Source: Aptenodytes patagonicus (Eukaryota; Chordata; Aves; Sphenisciformes; Spheniscidae). From it: DNA of 64,000 nucleotides. The notes under the pieces were generated by a model. The model was not told the DNA's origin and searched no databases. It saw nothing but the letters and a program-made list of their open reading frames with translations. The position numbers and the translations under genes were made by a program. The stretch's first letter is position 1; each line of letters begins with the position of its first letter. This document shows, one piece after another, positions 49,903 to 60,462 of this stretch. The stretch lies in the NCBI RefSeq assembly GCF_965638725.1, contig NC_134958.1, forward strand, positions 21,359,964-21,423,963, written 5' to 3'.

Positions 49903-52900
49903 AGGAAACCGGAGGAATCTTCCCCAGCAGAGCCTCTGGTTAAAATTAAGCTGGGGGAAGATGAAACTGAAATAGAATGTTTAATCGATACAGGAGCTAC
50001 TTATTCGGTTTTGAATACGAAGGAACATGAGTTAGGATATGATACTGTAAGAATTATTGGTGCGACAGGAAAGCCGGAGACGCGGCCCTTCTTTAAACCT
50101 CTAAAATTTAAAATTGGAAAACAATGGGTAACGCATCAGTTTTTGTATCTACCAGGTGCACCAAAACCTTTAATAGGCCGAGATCTACTAGAAAAACTAG
50201 AAACTGAAATAAGGTTTAAGAATGGAGAAGTAGAAGTGTCAATACCTGAATCTAAATTTGTCCAAGCTTCAATATTATTATTGCAGGAAATTGAGCAAGT
50301 GAAAAGGAAAATCCCGACTGAAGTTGAAGATGCAGTGATCCCTGTTGTCTGGGCAGGAGAAATACCTGGAAAATCAAAGAGGGCTGAACCCGTAAGAATA
50401 GACCTTATACCAGGATCAACACCGGTAAGATTGAAACAGTATCCCTTAAAATTAGAAGCTAAACTTGGTTTGGTACCTATTATACAAAAGTTTTTGAAAT
50501 ATGAGTTATTAAGAGAATGTGAATCTAAGTATAATACTCCGATTTTACCTGTTAAGAAGGCCGATGGAAAATCTTACAGATTAGTCCAGGATTTGAGAGC
50601 AGTAAACCAAATTGTCCAAGATATATATCCAGTAGTGGCAAATCCGTATACACTATTAACCACACTCACTGAGGATCAGGGGTGGTTTACAGTTTTAGAT
50701 TTAAAAGATGCCTTTTTCTGCGTCCCACTTGATTCCGGAAGCCAGGAATTGTTTGCCTTTGAATGGGAGAATCCTGAGACTGGAAGGAAAACCCAGTACA
50801 CTTGGACTGTATTACCGCAAGGATTCAAAAATAGTCCGACAATCTTTGGAAATCAACTAGCAAAAGAATTGGAATTATGGAGACAAGAAAATAGAAATGG
50901 AGTAATGCTACAGTATGTCGACGATATCCTAATAGCTGGGAACTCCCGAGAGGAATGCTTGGAATTGACAGTCAGTTTATTAAATTTCCTCGGACTTAGT
51001 GGTTACCGAGCGTCAAAAGGAAAGGCCCAAATTGCACAGGAAACTGTAATATATTTGGGCTTTGAAATTCTGAGGGGCAGAGACAATTAAGTAATGAAAG
51101 GAAAGAAGCTATTTGTCAGCTTCCAGAACCTCGAAATGTTCATGAGTTGAGAACCTTTTTAGGAATGGTGGGATGGTGTCGCTTATGGATTGCTAACTAT
51201 GGACTGATGGTAAAACCCTTGTATGAATTATTGAAGTCATCAAAAGGTCCCCTGCAATGGTCAAATGAAGATCGAAATGCATACATTCAACTCAAAAGAG
51301 CTCTGATGAAGGCCCCAGCTTTGGGACTGCCTAATTTAGAAAAGCCATTTGAACTATTTACTCATGAAAGACAAGCAATAGCCCTTGGAGTTTTAACCCA
51401 GCGGTTGGGGGAATATAAAAGGGCTGTGGCCTACTTTTCTAAACAACTTGATCCGGTGAGCCAAGGATGGCCGAGTTGCCTAAGAGCAGTAGCTGCAACA
51501 GTGTTATTAATACAGGAGGCTCGAAAACTTACTATGGGACAAAAGATAACTGTTTACGTTCCACACATGGTGACCACAGTATTGGACCAGAAGGGTGGAC
51601 ATTGGTTGTCTCCTAGTAGAATGCTAAAATATCAAGTAGTACTAATAGAACTAGATGATGTGACCTTAAAGACTACTACTGTGATTAATCCTGCCATGTT
51701 TCTCTCAACTCGACAAGAAGGCGGCAAACCGGAACATGACTGTCTGCAGACCATTGAGGAAGTCTATTCAAGCAGACCCGATTTAAAGGATGTTCCCTTG
51801 CAGAATCCAGATTGGGAGCTATACACGGACGGCAGCAGCTTTATGAAAGAAGGAAAGCGGGTATCAGGATATGCAATCACCACCATCGAAATGGTGGTGG
51901 AAGCACAAGCGCTGCCCACCAAGACGTCAGCTCAGAAGGCTGAACTGATAGCTCTCACCCGAGCTCTACAGTTAAGTGCAAATAAGTGTGTGAATATTTG
52001 GACAGATTCTAAATATGCTTTTGGAGTAGTACATGCACATGGAGCAATTTGGAAGGAAAGAGGATTGTTATCCTCACAAGGTACGGAGATAAAGCATAAA
52101 GAAGAGATCTTGAGCCTACTGGAGAGCATAAAGGCTCCGGCTGCTGTAGCTATTATGCATTGTAAAGCTCATCAGTCGGGACAAACCGCTCAGGAGCGAG
52201 GAAATAAGCCGGCTGATTTGGCCGCAAAGCGGGCTGCAGAAAAAGGCATAGAAGAAAATGTATTAGCAATAGTGCCAGGAAAAAGAATCTCCCTTCAAGA
52301 AAACCCTATTTACAATAAACAAGATAAAAGATTAATCAAAACTTTACAAGCAGAAAGGCGAGAAGACGGATGGGCAGTTACACCTACAGGTTTAGTAGTA
52401 ATACCGCATTCCCTTATGACTAGTTCAGTAAAGGAAGAACATAACACTGTGCACTGGGGGACTGAAAATTTGTTAAAACATTTACAGAAGTCGGTTATTA
52501 GCAGAAATATGGTGGAAATTATTAAATCAGTCACACAAAGATGTGAGTTATGTTGTAAAAACAACCCAAAAACACAGAATAAAATTCAATTTGGAAAAAC
52601 TATGGAGGGACAGGCACCTGGGGAGTATTGGCAAAATAGATTTTACTGAATTGCCAAGAAAAGGAGGGCTAAAGTATTTGTTGGTCCTTGTGGATACATA
52701 TACAGGATGGCCTGAGGCCTTTCCATGTCGCACCAATAAAGCAAAAGAAGTAGTAAAAATATTATTAAAAGAAATAATCCCAAGATTTGGAGTACCTTTA
52801 GGGATGTCATCAGATAGGGGTCCACATTTTGTAGCCAAAGTAGTTACTGAAATAAGCAGACTGTTAGGTATTAGTTGGGATTTACATACCCCTTATAGGC

Positions 52901-53463
52901 CTCAATCTAGTGGTAAAGTAGAAAGAATGAATTGTACCCTCAAGACTCAGTTAAGTAAGATATGTCAGGAGACCTCGATAAACTGGACACAGGCTTTGCC
53001 TTTAGCTTTGCTAAGAATTAGAGTCCAGCCACGAGGTAGGCAACACTTCAGCCCATACGAATTGATGTATGGATGACCGTACCAAACGCCTGGACTGCCA
53101 GGAGAGATGCGAATACAAGGGGAGAATGATGCAAGAAATTACTTGATTGCTCTTGGGAAAGTTTTACGAAAACTAAATAAATATGTAGTCTTGAATAAAT
53201 CTCTAGGTCTTGATTCCCCAGCGCATCCATTCCAGCCCGGAGATTGGGTATACATTAAATCCTAGACTTCTGAACCACTACAAGAAAAATGGAAAGGACC
53301 ATTTCAAATCTTGTTAACTACACATACAGCAGTTAAACTAGAAGGAAAAGGACCGTGGATTCACTACTCTCGAATTAAGAAAGCTCCTGTAGAATGGAAA
53401 GTGGAATCAAGATCACCTCTTCGACTAGTAGTTAAGAGAATATCTGGGAGTAATAGAACTTAA
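49903..53463 (+). pseudogene. pol: ERV pro-pol, disrupted (two frameshifts, two nonsense codons)
   Basis: Protease, reverse transcriptase, RNase H and integrase in that order, continuing the gag frame after the TGA. The aspartic protease DTGA is at 49987. The RT has LPQGFKNSP and catalytic YVDD at 50914-50925. RNase H has YTDGSS near 51822 and WTDSKYAF near 52002. The integrase has an HHCC-type N-terminal finger near 52440-52555, DTYTGW, SSDRGPHF and GKVERMN for the DDE triad, and a GPY/F-like module (KWKGPFQ) near the end. The frame is lost near 51070-51078 and again in an A run near 52632-52637. TGA at 53074-53076 and TAG at about 53263 interrupt the integrase tail. The natural end is TAA at 53461-53463. 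Catalytic residues survive but no full-length enzyme can be made. Confidence 0.93.
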
Positions 53464-53491
53464 TTAAAATTATGAGAACAGAGATCAACAG

Positions 53492-55570
53492 ATGCTCACA
53501 CCCTGCAGGATGACAAACAGGAATACTGTGTTTATACTACTAGTCCAAACCCTGGCAGCACCACTCCTCTTGACCTGTGGTCAAAGAACCCCAGAATGGC
53601 CATGGTCTCAAGCTCGTATTAAGTACACTGGGAGTATGGGAATACACTCTAATAAGGGAAATTTAAATCTTTCCACCGTGGTCATGCATGGAACTGAAGT
53701 GTACCTAGAAAACGAATGGGGCCAGGATCGAGATGAAGCTGGTAATACAATTCCCCGACTTCGAGGAATGGCAGGAAAAGAAATCAAAATAGGATGTCGA
53801 ATGATCAATGGGTCTGCTCATGAGAAGGCGTCTCAGATTTCTGTGTACAACATTACATCAAACCCAGTAACAAAAGATACAAAACTTTGCGCCTCTAAAC
53901 AATCGGATTGTTGGTACAACTTTACCTTAGTACAACCTGTTATTGTAGTCTGCCTTTGGGCTCACCGCAACCTGGGATTATCATTTAAATTTAAAATCGA
54001 CATTACTAAACTTGATACGACAACACCTGCCTCGACTGCAAAAGATAAGAAAACTGTGTCTCCACAAATTTCTGAAATTGGACCATATGTGATCAAAAAT
54101 ACAGGCCAACAACGAGTGTTATTCAACCCATCGTGGTCTCTTAAAAGGGTAGAACTATTAATGCAAGTCAATATCTCTGCAATCAAACCAGCCTGTTTGC
54201 CATTCCTAAGTACGACCTATGCAGGGTGGTTAGCCTGGCTACATGGACGAACACTTACCTCCCCAAGGCGAACAAGGAGAGATGTGACTGGCATCATAGG
54301 AATGGGACTGGGAGTCTTAAATAGTATAGATGCTGAAGTACTCGTAAATAAACTAAGTGCGGCAACAAGCGATTTAAGCAAATTAGAACACCCACTGCGG
54401 TCTTCTCTATTAGCACTGGGAACTAACCAATGGCTTTTATCCGACTTACTGCGTCAGTGGGAAAGAATTAATGAAAAAGACCATCAGTTGATTGCGAATG
54501 CACTTGGTACAGCCCAAAATAATGTTTCTGTAGCCCTTAGTTGTGTCCAGGCTCAATTGTGGATGCAATCTATGGTAGCAGCAATTATAAGAGAAGGGGA
54601 AGAGGGCACCTTACCCACCGAAATTCGAAAGGTAATTTGCGATAATGCAACTAAATTTGAGAAAGAATTCCAATCCTGGTGGTACTTAGTTAATTTCACT
54701 TTTGATCCTGTCAACAATAAGGCCACAGCTTTTGTCTTAACAATTCACAATGCTTCAGTATACACCATATACCCAATCATTGCATTAGGACTAAATCACA
54801 ATGGAACTATACTCTATCCATCAGAACATAGAGTGTGGGCCCAACAGAATGGAAACAAATGGCAAACTGTTGATGTTAACGCATGCGTCGTATGGGAACA
54901 GCAAGGATTTATTTGTGAGAGTAACACCATTAAAGCCCAAGACATTTGTCTTGACACTGAACAAAGTGTTTGTCACTTTGAAATACATCCTGATGAGACA
55001 CCTAACACTATACTCATATATATTGGAAAAGGATGTGTTTGTATGAGAACCCCTTGTGACTGTATATTTGTGGATAGCGTTACTGTAGATACAAGCAATC
55101 ACTCAAATATTTGTGTTTGTAACTTTACTAACATTGTAGGATGCGACTTTAATTATTCAGCTCCTGTTACGTCTTATCAATTACTGCAGTCTAATTATAC
55201 ATTGAGTGAAGATTTATTACCTACCCCCATCGGAATGGATCTCACATTGGTGAAGAAACTACTGCAACACAATGACCTGTGTCAATTACTAGAACGGGTC
55301 CGAGACAATGGACGCAAAACTCTAATCACCGTTCACCATGATACAGAAGAGATACACCATGTCTTGGAAAGAGTAAAGAAGCATGGAGAACACCACTGGT
55401 GGGAAACTCTTCTTGGATGGTCACCGACTGCAACGGGAGTGTTTAACCTTATGCTTCATCCAATTATAGTCTTACTAACTCTAACTGTAGTATGCCTGAT
55501 ACTTGTAGTTATATTGTATACAAAGGTTTGGTACATGATGAAACGAATAACCCAACTTGACATATACTAA
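53492..55570 (+). CDS. env: ERV envelope glycoprotein, uninterrupted 692-codon frame
   Basis: Env mediates receptor binding and membrane fusion in retroviruses. The frame starts at 53492, with a second in-frame ATG at 53510, 28 bases after the end of pol. A hydrophobic signal peptide (FILLVQTLAAPLLL) lies near residues 14-27. A furin-type RRTRR ends at residue 263 and is followed by a glycine-rich hydrophobic segment (VTGIIGMGLGVL) like a fusion peptide. The membrane anchor is near residues 658-680, with a tail of about 12 residues. Many N-X-S/T sites and cysteine pairs are present, notably CVCMRTPCDC. The surface part is short and the transmembrane part long, about 429 residues. I find no CX6CC motif. 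Translation would need a spliced RNA, and a leader donor at 48184 could provide it. Confidence 0.93.
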   Translation: MLTPCRMTNRNTVFILLVQTLAAPLLLTCGQRTPEWPWSQARIKYTGSMGIHSNKGNLNLSTVVMHGTEVYLENEWGQDRDEAGNTIPRLRGMAGKEIKIGCRMINGSAHEKASQISVYNITSNPVTKDTKLCASKQSDCWYNFTLVQPVIVVCLWAHRNLGLSFKFKIDITKLDTTTPASTAKDKKTVSPQISEIGPYVIKNTGQQRVLFNPSWSLKRVELLMQVNISAIKPACLPFLSTTYAGWLAWLHGRTLTSPRRTRRDVTGIIGMGLGVLNSIDAEVLVNKLSAATSDLSKLEHPLRSSLLALGTNQWLLSDLLRQWERINEKDHQLIANALGTAQNNVSVALSCVQAQLWMQSMVAAIIREGEEGTLPTEIRKVICDNATKFEKEFQSWWYLVNFTFDPVNNKATAFVLTIHNASVYTIYPIIALGLNHNGTILYPSEHRVWAQQNGNKWQTVDVNACVVWEQQGFICESNTIKAQDICLDTEQSVCHFEIHPDETPNTILIYIGKGCVCMRTPCDCIFVDSVTVDTSNHSNICVCNFTNIVGCDFNYSAPVTSYQLLQSNYTLSEDLLPTPIGMDLTLVKKLLQHNDLCQLLERVRDNGRKTLITVHHDTEEIHHVLERVKKHGEHHWWETLLGWSPTATGVFNLMLHPIIVLLTLTVVCLILVVILYTKVWYMMKRITQLDIY

Positions 55571-55640
55571 CCCTGTCTACTATACCTTTGTCAACTCTCT
55601 TAATGAGATGAGGATTGTAGCTTGCTAGCTACGAATCCTC

Positions 55641-55656
55641 AAAAGAAAAGGAGGGA
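55641..55656 (+). other. Polypurine tract
   Basis: aaaagaaaaggaggga, 16 purines ending one base before the 3' LTR. It primes plus-strand DNA synthesis in retroviruses. Confidence 0.88.
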
Positions 55657-55657
55657 T

Positions 55658-56255
55658 TGATACCAAGTACAAAGGAATATTGAAGAGACATCTGGTTCTC
55701 TTCACTGGACATAATGTAGCCAAGCTTGACATACTCTCTGAATAGATAAGCCAAACATTCAGTAGGGGTTTACTCTGTGCAGTAGGGGTATACTCTCTGA
55801 ATAGATGAGCTAAACATTCAGTAGGACAGAAGACCTTGAAACTTTGTAGGTAAGAAAGTGATGCTGAAGACAGCTAGTTTGTGAAGGTAAAAGTGTGCAA
55901 ACCGAGCCAAAGAACGAACTGTGCACGCGCAAGAACTGAGTTCAACTAGCAGTCACGGTGAGGAAGACTATCAACGACCACCAGAGGACCCTGAAAGACC
56001 ACCAATGGACATAAGAGCGCATGTGTAAAGACTTTTACATATGTTAATGAACTAACATTAATATGTTAATCATGCCTTGGAAAACTAATGAATATGTATA
56101 TTTTGATTGTACTTAACTCCTATAGTTAAGCAGCTCGGCGCGCACATTAGGTGGAGTGATCCCCTGTGCGTCCGGCACCGTAATAAAGAATGCCTGCTTT
56201 CTAAAACTCCAAATTGAGTCTTAGAGAGTTTTTCATCTGCCAACTTATGGTAACA
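55658..56255 (+). repeat. 3' LTR (598 bp)
   Basis: The same length as the 5' LTR with six base differences and no indel. It begins TGATACC and ends GGTAACA, with AATAAA at 56182-56187. Relative to the 5' LTR it has lost four CpGs to CpA or TpG. Oriented toward PSTPIP1, about 4.2 kb upstream of that gene's first coding exon. Confidence 0.96.
56182..56187 (+). terminator. Poly(A) signal in 3' LTR
   Basis: AATAAA at the position equivalent to 47779 in the 5' LTR. Expected to end proviral transcripts. Confidence 0.75.
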
Positions 56256-56259
56256 CAAG
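56256..56259. repeat. ERV target-site duplication, right copy
   Basis: caag directly after the LTR end CA, identical to 47251-47254. Confidence 0.85.
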
Positions 56260-59200
56260 GGGCCACAATATACCTGAGGAGTTTTGAAAAATACAGCCAG
56301 CTTAGTACCTGAATTATCTGAGTATTCAGCATCTCTCTATATACTGCCTTAATACTTTTCATAGACTCCCTCATCCTGTTTCTATGTAGACTAAAAGGTT
56401 TACTGCCTACTCCATCAGACTACCCAAAATCAGAAACATTAACTGTGAAGAATGTCTTGCTTGAAGCCCTGGATGAGCGCAACCCTGTTTGTAGATGCTA
56501 TTTTCATATTTTAACTATTGTCACGTCTAAACCTGCCACCCAAATCCCTCATAAAAAGCTTTGCTCAAAGCAGTATACAGTTAATAAAAACAAAATGAAA
56601 CTTCCATTCTGATGCATGTCAGAATTTGAGGGTTTCTAATATGAACTTCTTTTAAAAAAATCAGACTTTTCATCACTTTCCACTACAGAACAGATTCAAA
56701 TGGTACATTCTGCTGCCACACAATTTAATTACTGGGAAAAAAACCCCAATACTCTGGCCTGGAGACTGATTATTGGTCTTACCAAACAGAAAACCTGATT
56801 TTTAACCTTTCAGAGCAGCAGTGGCTGTCGGGGATGCGTTCCACTTAAGGCTTGTTATTGACACTTCCGAATTTCTGAATGGAGCTGTATGCAAAGATTA
56901 GATGAAAAGCCACGTTAAAAGGGTGAGTAAGGGGAGATGAAAGGCCCTGCCGGTTCCCAAAGCATCCAGCCTGTCAATAAGCAAATAAACGAACAAGTGG
57001 CTGATCACTTGTCATTGCCACCTAGTCCCACTCACTACAATGACAATAGTCTAAACCCCTTGCCCACTGAAAATGCTTCTGTTTGGCACAAATGTATCTA
57101 TGTCACTACTTTGTAGGGGAAAATTTCATGAAGTTCCAGGTGGTTGCAGTAGATGGCATTATAGTAGTTAGTAGCATAGCAAGCAAGATTCATTGATTTT
57201 GCTCCCCTTCCCTCAGTCCACAGAGCTGCCTCCCCGGGCTCAGCCTTTCCAGCCTTCGTACAACTCAAGCCACTCACATCAAAATATTAACCCAATCATG
57301 AGACACAGCATTTAAGAACTGGACACCGTGTTGTCTTGTTCCTATTTAGAAGTTGGTTTTAGGAAGATTTCTTCTCCACGTGCAGCATTCATCATGAGAG
57401 TTTTACAAAAGACTCGCAAGACTATCCTGATACCGGTCAGGAGGCTGGTATGTCTTTTAAGTAGGACAGCTACTGGGAACTGCTATTTCTGGGTACTATT
57501 TCAAGCTCTGCTAAACAATACAAGCTTACAACAAGTAATTGCATCCTACAGACCAACAGTTGTAGCAGACCAGCTCAGTATAAATTTAGTAGATGCCCAC
57601 TGCGAGGTATTTAGGCATTCTTTGGTGCTTTGGCTTATGGGAGAAAAGGAAAATAATCCTATCCCAGTTTTCTTGAACCCAGTCACGGCCACTGCAGCGG
57701 GGAAGTACACCCCAGGCTCTGCAGAGAGCTGTTTACCAGTTGCAGAGATAGGCTTTTATACCTGGGCCAAGCGGAGGTGGTGCTGCTGCGCGCAGAGGAA
57801 ATAAACAGCGTGAGGTTATGGATTCTGTGCCCGATGCTGGCACGGCTGGCTGACAACGCATGACTCGCACCTTGGCAGCTGCGAAGCACAACCACCTGGA
57901 GAAGACTCCCTCATCAGCATCCCACTAGCCCCAGCCCAGGCCTTCACCTCTAGCACTGACATATTTGCCAGGACCATTTGCTATAGGTTTCAGTTTCTTC
58001 AGCTGCAAAATTGACACAGTTTTCTCCCTCTTCCAGAGCCCTGCAAAGCCTGACTGCCCCTGCAAGGCACAGCACCCTCTGGACATAATCCAGCAACACC
58101 GGGACGCGTGAGCAGTGACGGCTCCAAATCAAGTGTCTGCCTAACAGCTCTGCTTCATCAGAGCCAGGAGCTACAACTCACACCAGCTAATTTCTGACAG
58201 CTCAAAATACCTGAACTACGCGCACGGTTGGTCTAGGCTCTTCTGCAGCCAGCGGTAAGAGATAAATTCATCCACAGCGCAAAGCTGACTGCCCGTGCTT
58301 ATGGTATATAGAGAGGCATCCCTGGCTGCTCCTAAGGGAGGTGACTGTGCTACACCAGCACTGTTAGGTGGGACAGACGCAGGCACGGAGCTCAGCGTGA
58401 GATTCAGTCAAATAATTGGCTTTTTGGTTGGAGGCCAAACTAAAAATAATGAGAAAGTAGCATATCATTTTGGAGGGCCAAAATGCACTTGATGCATTTT
58501 TATGAACCCCAACAGCAGCAAAGCTATCCGTTTCAAAACAAAGCTGTAGTCTGGAAATCGTAAGAGGAAACATTTAGTTTTAGAAAGATTGAGATAAAAC
58601 ATTCTTAAAAAGATTCTTTTTTTTCTTTTGCTTACAGATCAAGTATTATGACTAGTGCCCATGCCCTCAAAATACATTTTTTCAGGGAATTTTCCCTTCT
58701 GGAAGAAAGCTTCACTCATTCCTCCTCAGCACCCTCTGCGAGTGAATCCTCACATTTCTCCCTCTCCCCCTCTCACACGATGATGCTTTTTTCCTGCTGC
58801 TCATGACAATCAAAGCAGTTCCACACCTCTGGCCCTGCAAACTCTCTCTTTTGCCCTCCTTTGCTTGCACTTAATTTTCTCTTTCAAAGTCTCCGCACAT
58901 TCCCTGTCTTCTTCAGACCACCAGGAAGGAAACTTGCCGATTCTCTAAAATAGCAGCTACAAATTGCCCGTGGAGTGACTACTGATAACTCTAGCCACCA
59001 ACTGCTGCAGATCTCTCTGAGCAGATCTCTCTGCCCCGCTGGATTTCAGTGAAGTTGTGAGACCTCCTCTCCACTAAATAATCTGCCCGTGTGGCTGGTG
59101 CTGCAGGGACAGTAAGAAAAAAGCAACAGCCAGGCATCAGGAGCAACGTTAATTAGTTATAGCCAAGTAAGTCCTGATGTGTTCTTGGTGCGGAAGGACA

Positions 59201-60100
59201 CATTTTTGTACAGGCAACCATGGCAGGAGTGGTTTTCTTTTCTTTTTTTCCTACCCTCTGAAAATGCCAGTGAGTATTTAAAAACACATATTTAAGAATC
59301 CTTAAAACATCCTGAGGGGTGAAGAGAGGCAACCTCACCTGTAGGACAGGTATTTTGAAGCATTATTTCATGGAAGTGTTAGACATATTACCTTATTATC
59401 AATTATTTGCAGCGGCATTGTAACAGATCGGTTAGCTTATTTAACTAGCTGCCTGAAATACCTGATGTCAGTGGTGTGCTGGGTGTAGTGCTGGGCACAC
59501 TATCAGTTCAGATGTCTGTGAAGCTTCACTTCAGGTCCTGGTGCTAATAAACTCTTAGCTCTCTTATCACAAGTTTTGTCAAGAGTTCAGGTTTTACTTC
59601 TAAATTTCACATATCTTGCTTATTCATATAAACATTCACATGAAGGCATGCAAATCAGAAATTTTCTCTATATAGACATACAGGTATCTAAAAGCGTGCG
59701 GACACCTGCACGCTTTCCAGTGTTCTTAATTTAACCAGAGTCTTGAAAAGCCTTTTCAGTTGCAAAATGCACCTTTGAGCTATGCTTCCCATGTGCAAAT
59801 GGGAACATGCAAATGCACATGGGCCTCTGCCAACCCCAGAAGGTACTGGAGAAATGTGGCACATAAATTTCTTTTGCTTCTTTTTCTTTGTAAGACCACA
59901 GCGTTATACGATAGTTTGACTCTAATTTCCTCCACAGCTTATCTCTCTGTATTGTGCTGGTTTCCTTTGCATTTTAATCGCTCGGTCTCCTCCTGTAGCT
60001 GATCAAATCATATCTCTGAATTTTACTTCTTTTTTTTTTTTTAATTTGCCAGCCACTCACATGCATACATAGCAAGGAGCAGCCTGACATCATTTGACAT
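56260..60100. other. Intergenic, ERV to PSTPIP1
   Basis: Unique sequence of mixed composition. The longest open frame (57328-57804, 158 codons) has no domain or splice context that I recognise and is about what chance would give. No mobile element was recognised. Confidence 0.6.
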
Positions 60101-60429
60101 CTCCTTGCTTCCTCATTTCAATATTAACTGTTTACCAGAAGAGAAACAGGTTTGGGGTTAGGGTGCTGAGTGCATGCATGTCTGTGTGTGAGCAAGAGTT
60201 TTTTTTTCCCGTATGTCCCTTCACAGCCGTAAGTCATTACGCTGAGCTGCCTGAAACTGCCCAATGCTATTTTTTACCAGTTTGACTTCAGAAGAGACCG
60301 GTCTGTGGATGTGATTCACTTTCTGCTTTGGCTGAGGTATAGCAACAAGGCTCAGTGCTCTGGCTGCTGCTCCTCTCATCTGAGAACAAACTTGCTGAAG
60401 GATTCCTCCCCCTCCACAGAGCGATAATA
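60101..60429 (+). promoter_or_regulatory. Putative PSTPIP1 5' region
   Basis: Lies immediately upstream of the first coding exon. It is not a CpG island, which fits a tissue-restricted (haematopoietic) gene. A pyrimidine-rich stretch ending ccacag at 60419 could be a splice acceptor, so the coding exon may be exon 2 with a non-coding exon farther left. No TATA box is clear. Confidence 0.4.
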
Positions 60430-60462
60430 ATGACACAGCTGCAGTTTAAAGATGCATTTTGG
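60430..60462 (+). CDS. PSTPIP1: PSTPIP1, first coding exon (partial gene)
   Basis: PSTPIP1 is a cytoplasmic F-BAR and SH3 adaptor that binds PTP-PEST, WASP and pyrin in leukocytes. The exon encodes MTQLQFKDAFW and is followed by a consensus GTAAGT donor. The LQFKDAFW core is the start of the PSTPIP1 F-BAR domain as I recall it. The ATG has A at -3. Gene order SCAPER-RCN2-PSTPIP1 supports the call, as I recall it matches human 15q24. I did not find the next exon before the end of the window, so intron 1 is at least 3.5 kb. The exon is only 11 codons, so the identification rests on this short match plus synteny. Confidence 0.85.

Larger units (their letters stand above)
47255..56255 (+). mobile_element. 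Full-length endogenous retrovirus, class I (gammaretrovirus-like)
   Basis: A 9.0-kb provirus with the order 5' LTR, primer binding site, leader, gag, pro-pol, env, polypurine tract, 3' LTR, flanked by a 4-bp duplication. The two LTRs are equal in length and differ at six of 598 positions, about 1%, which indicates a fairly recent insertion. Gag carries a gammaretroviral-type capsid and one CCHC zinc knuckle. Pro-pol follows gag in the same frame after a TGA. Integrase has a GPY/F-type C-terminal module. Gag has one nonsense codon and pol has two frameshifts and two nonsense codons, so this copy could not replicate by itself. Env is open throughout. The family is not one I can name. Confidence 0.96.

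Noticed and set aside
57328-57804. 158-codon plus-strand frame
   Set aside because: No recognisable domain or splice context. A rough estimate suggests a frame of this length is expected by chance in 64 kb of six-frame sequence.
60150-60175. ggggttaggg as interstitial telomere repeat
   Set aside because: Only one full TTAGGG-like unit is present.
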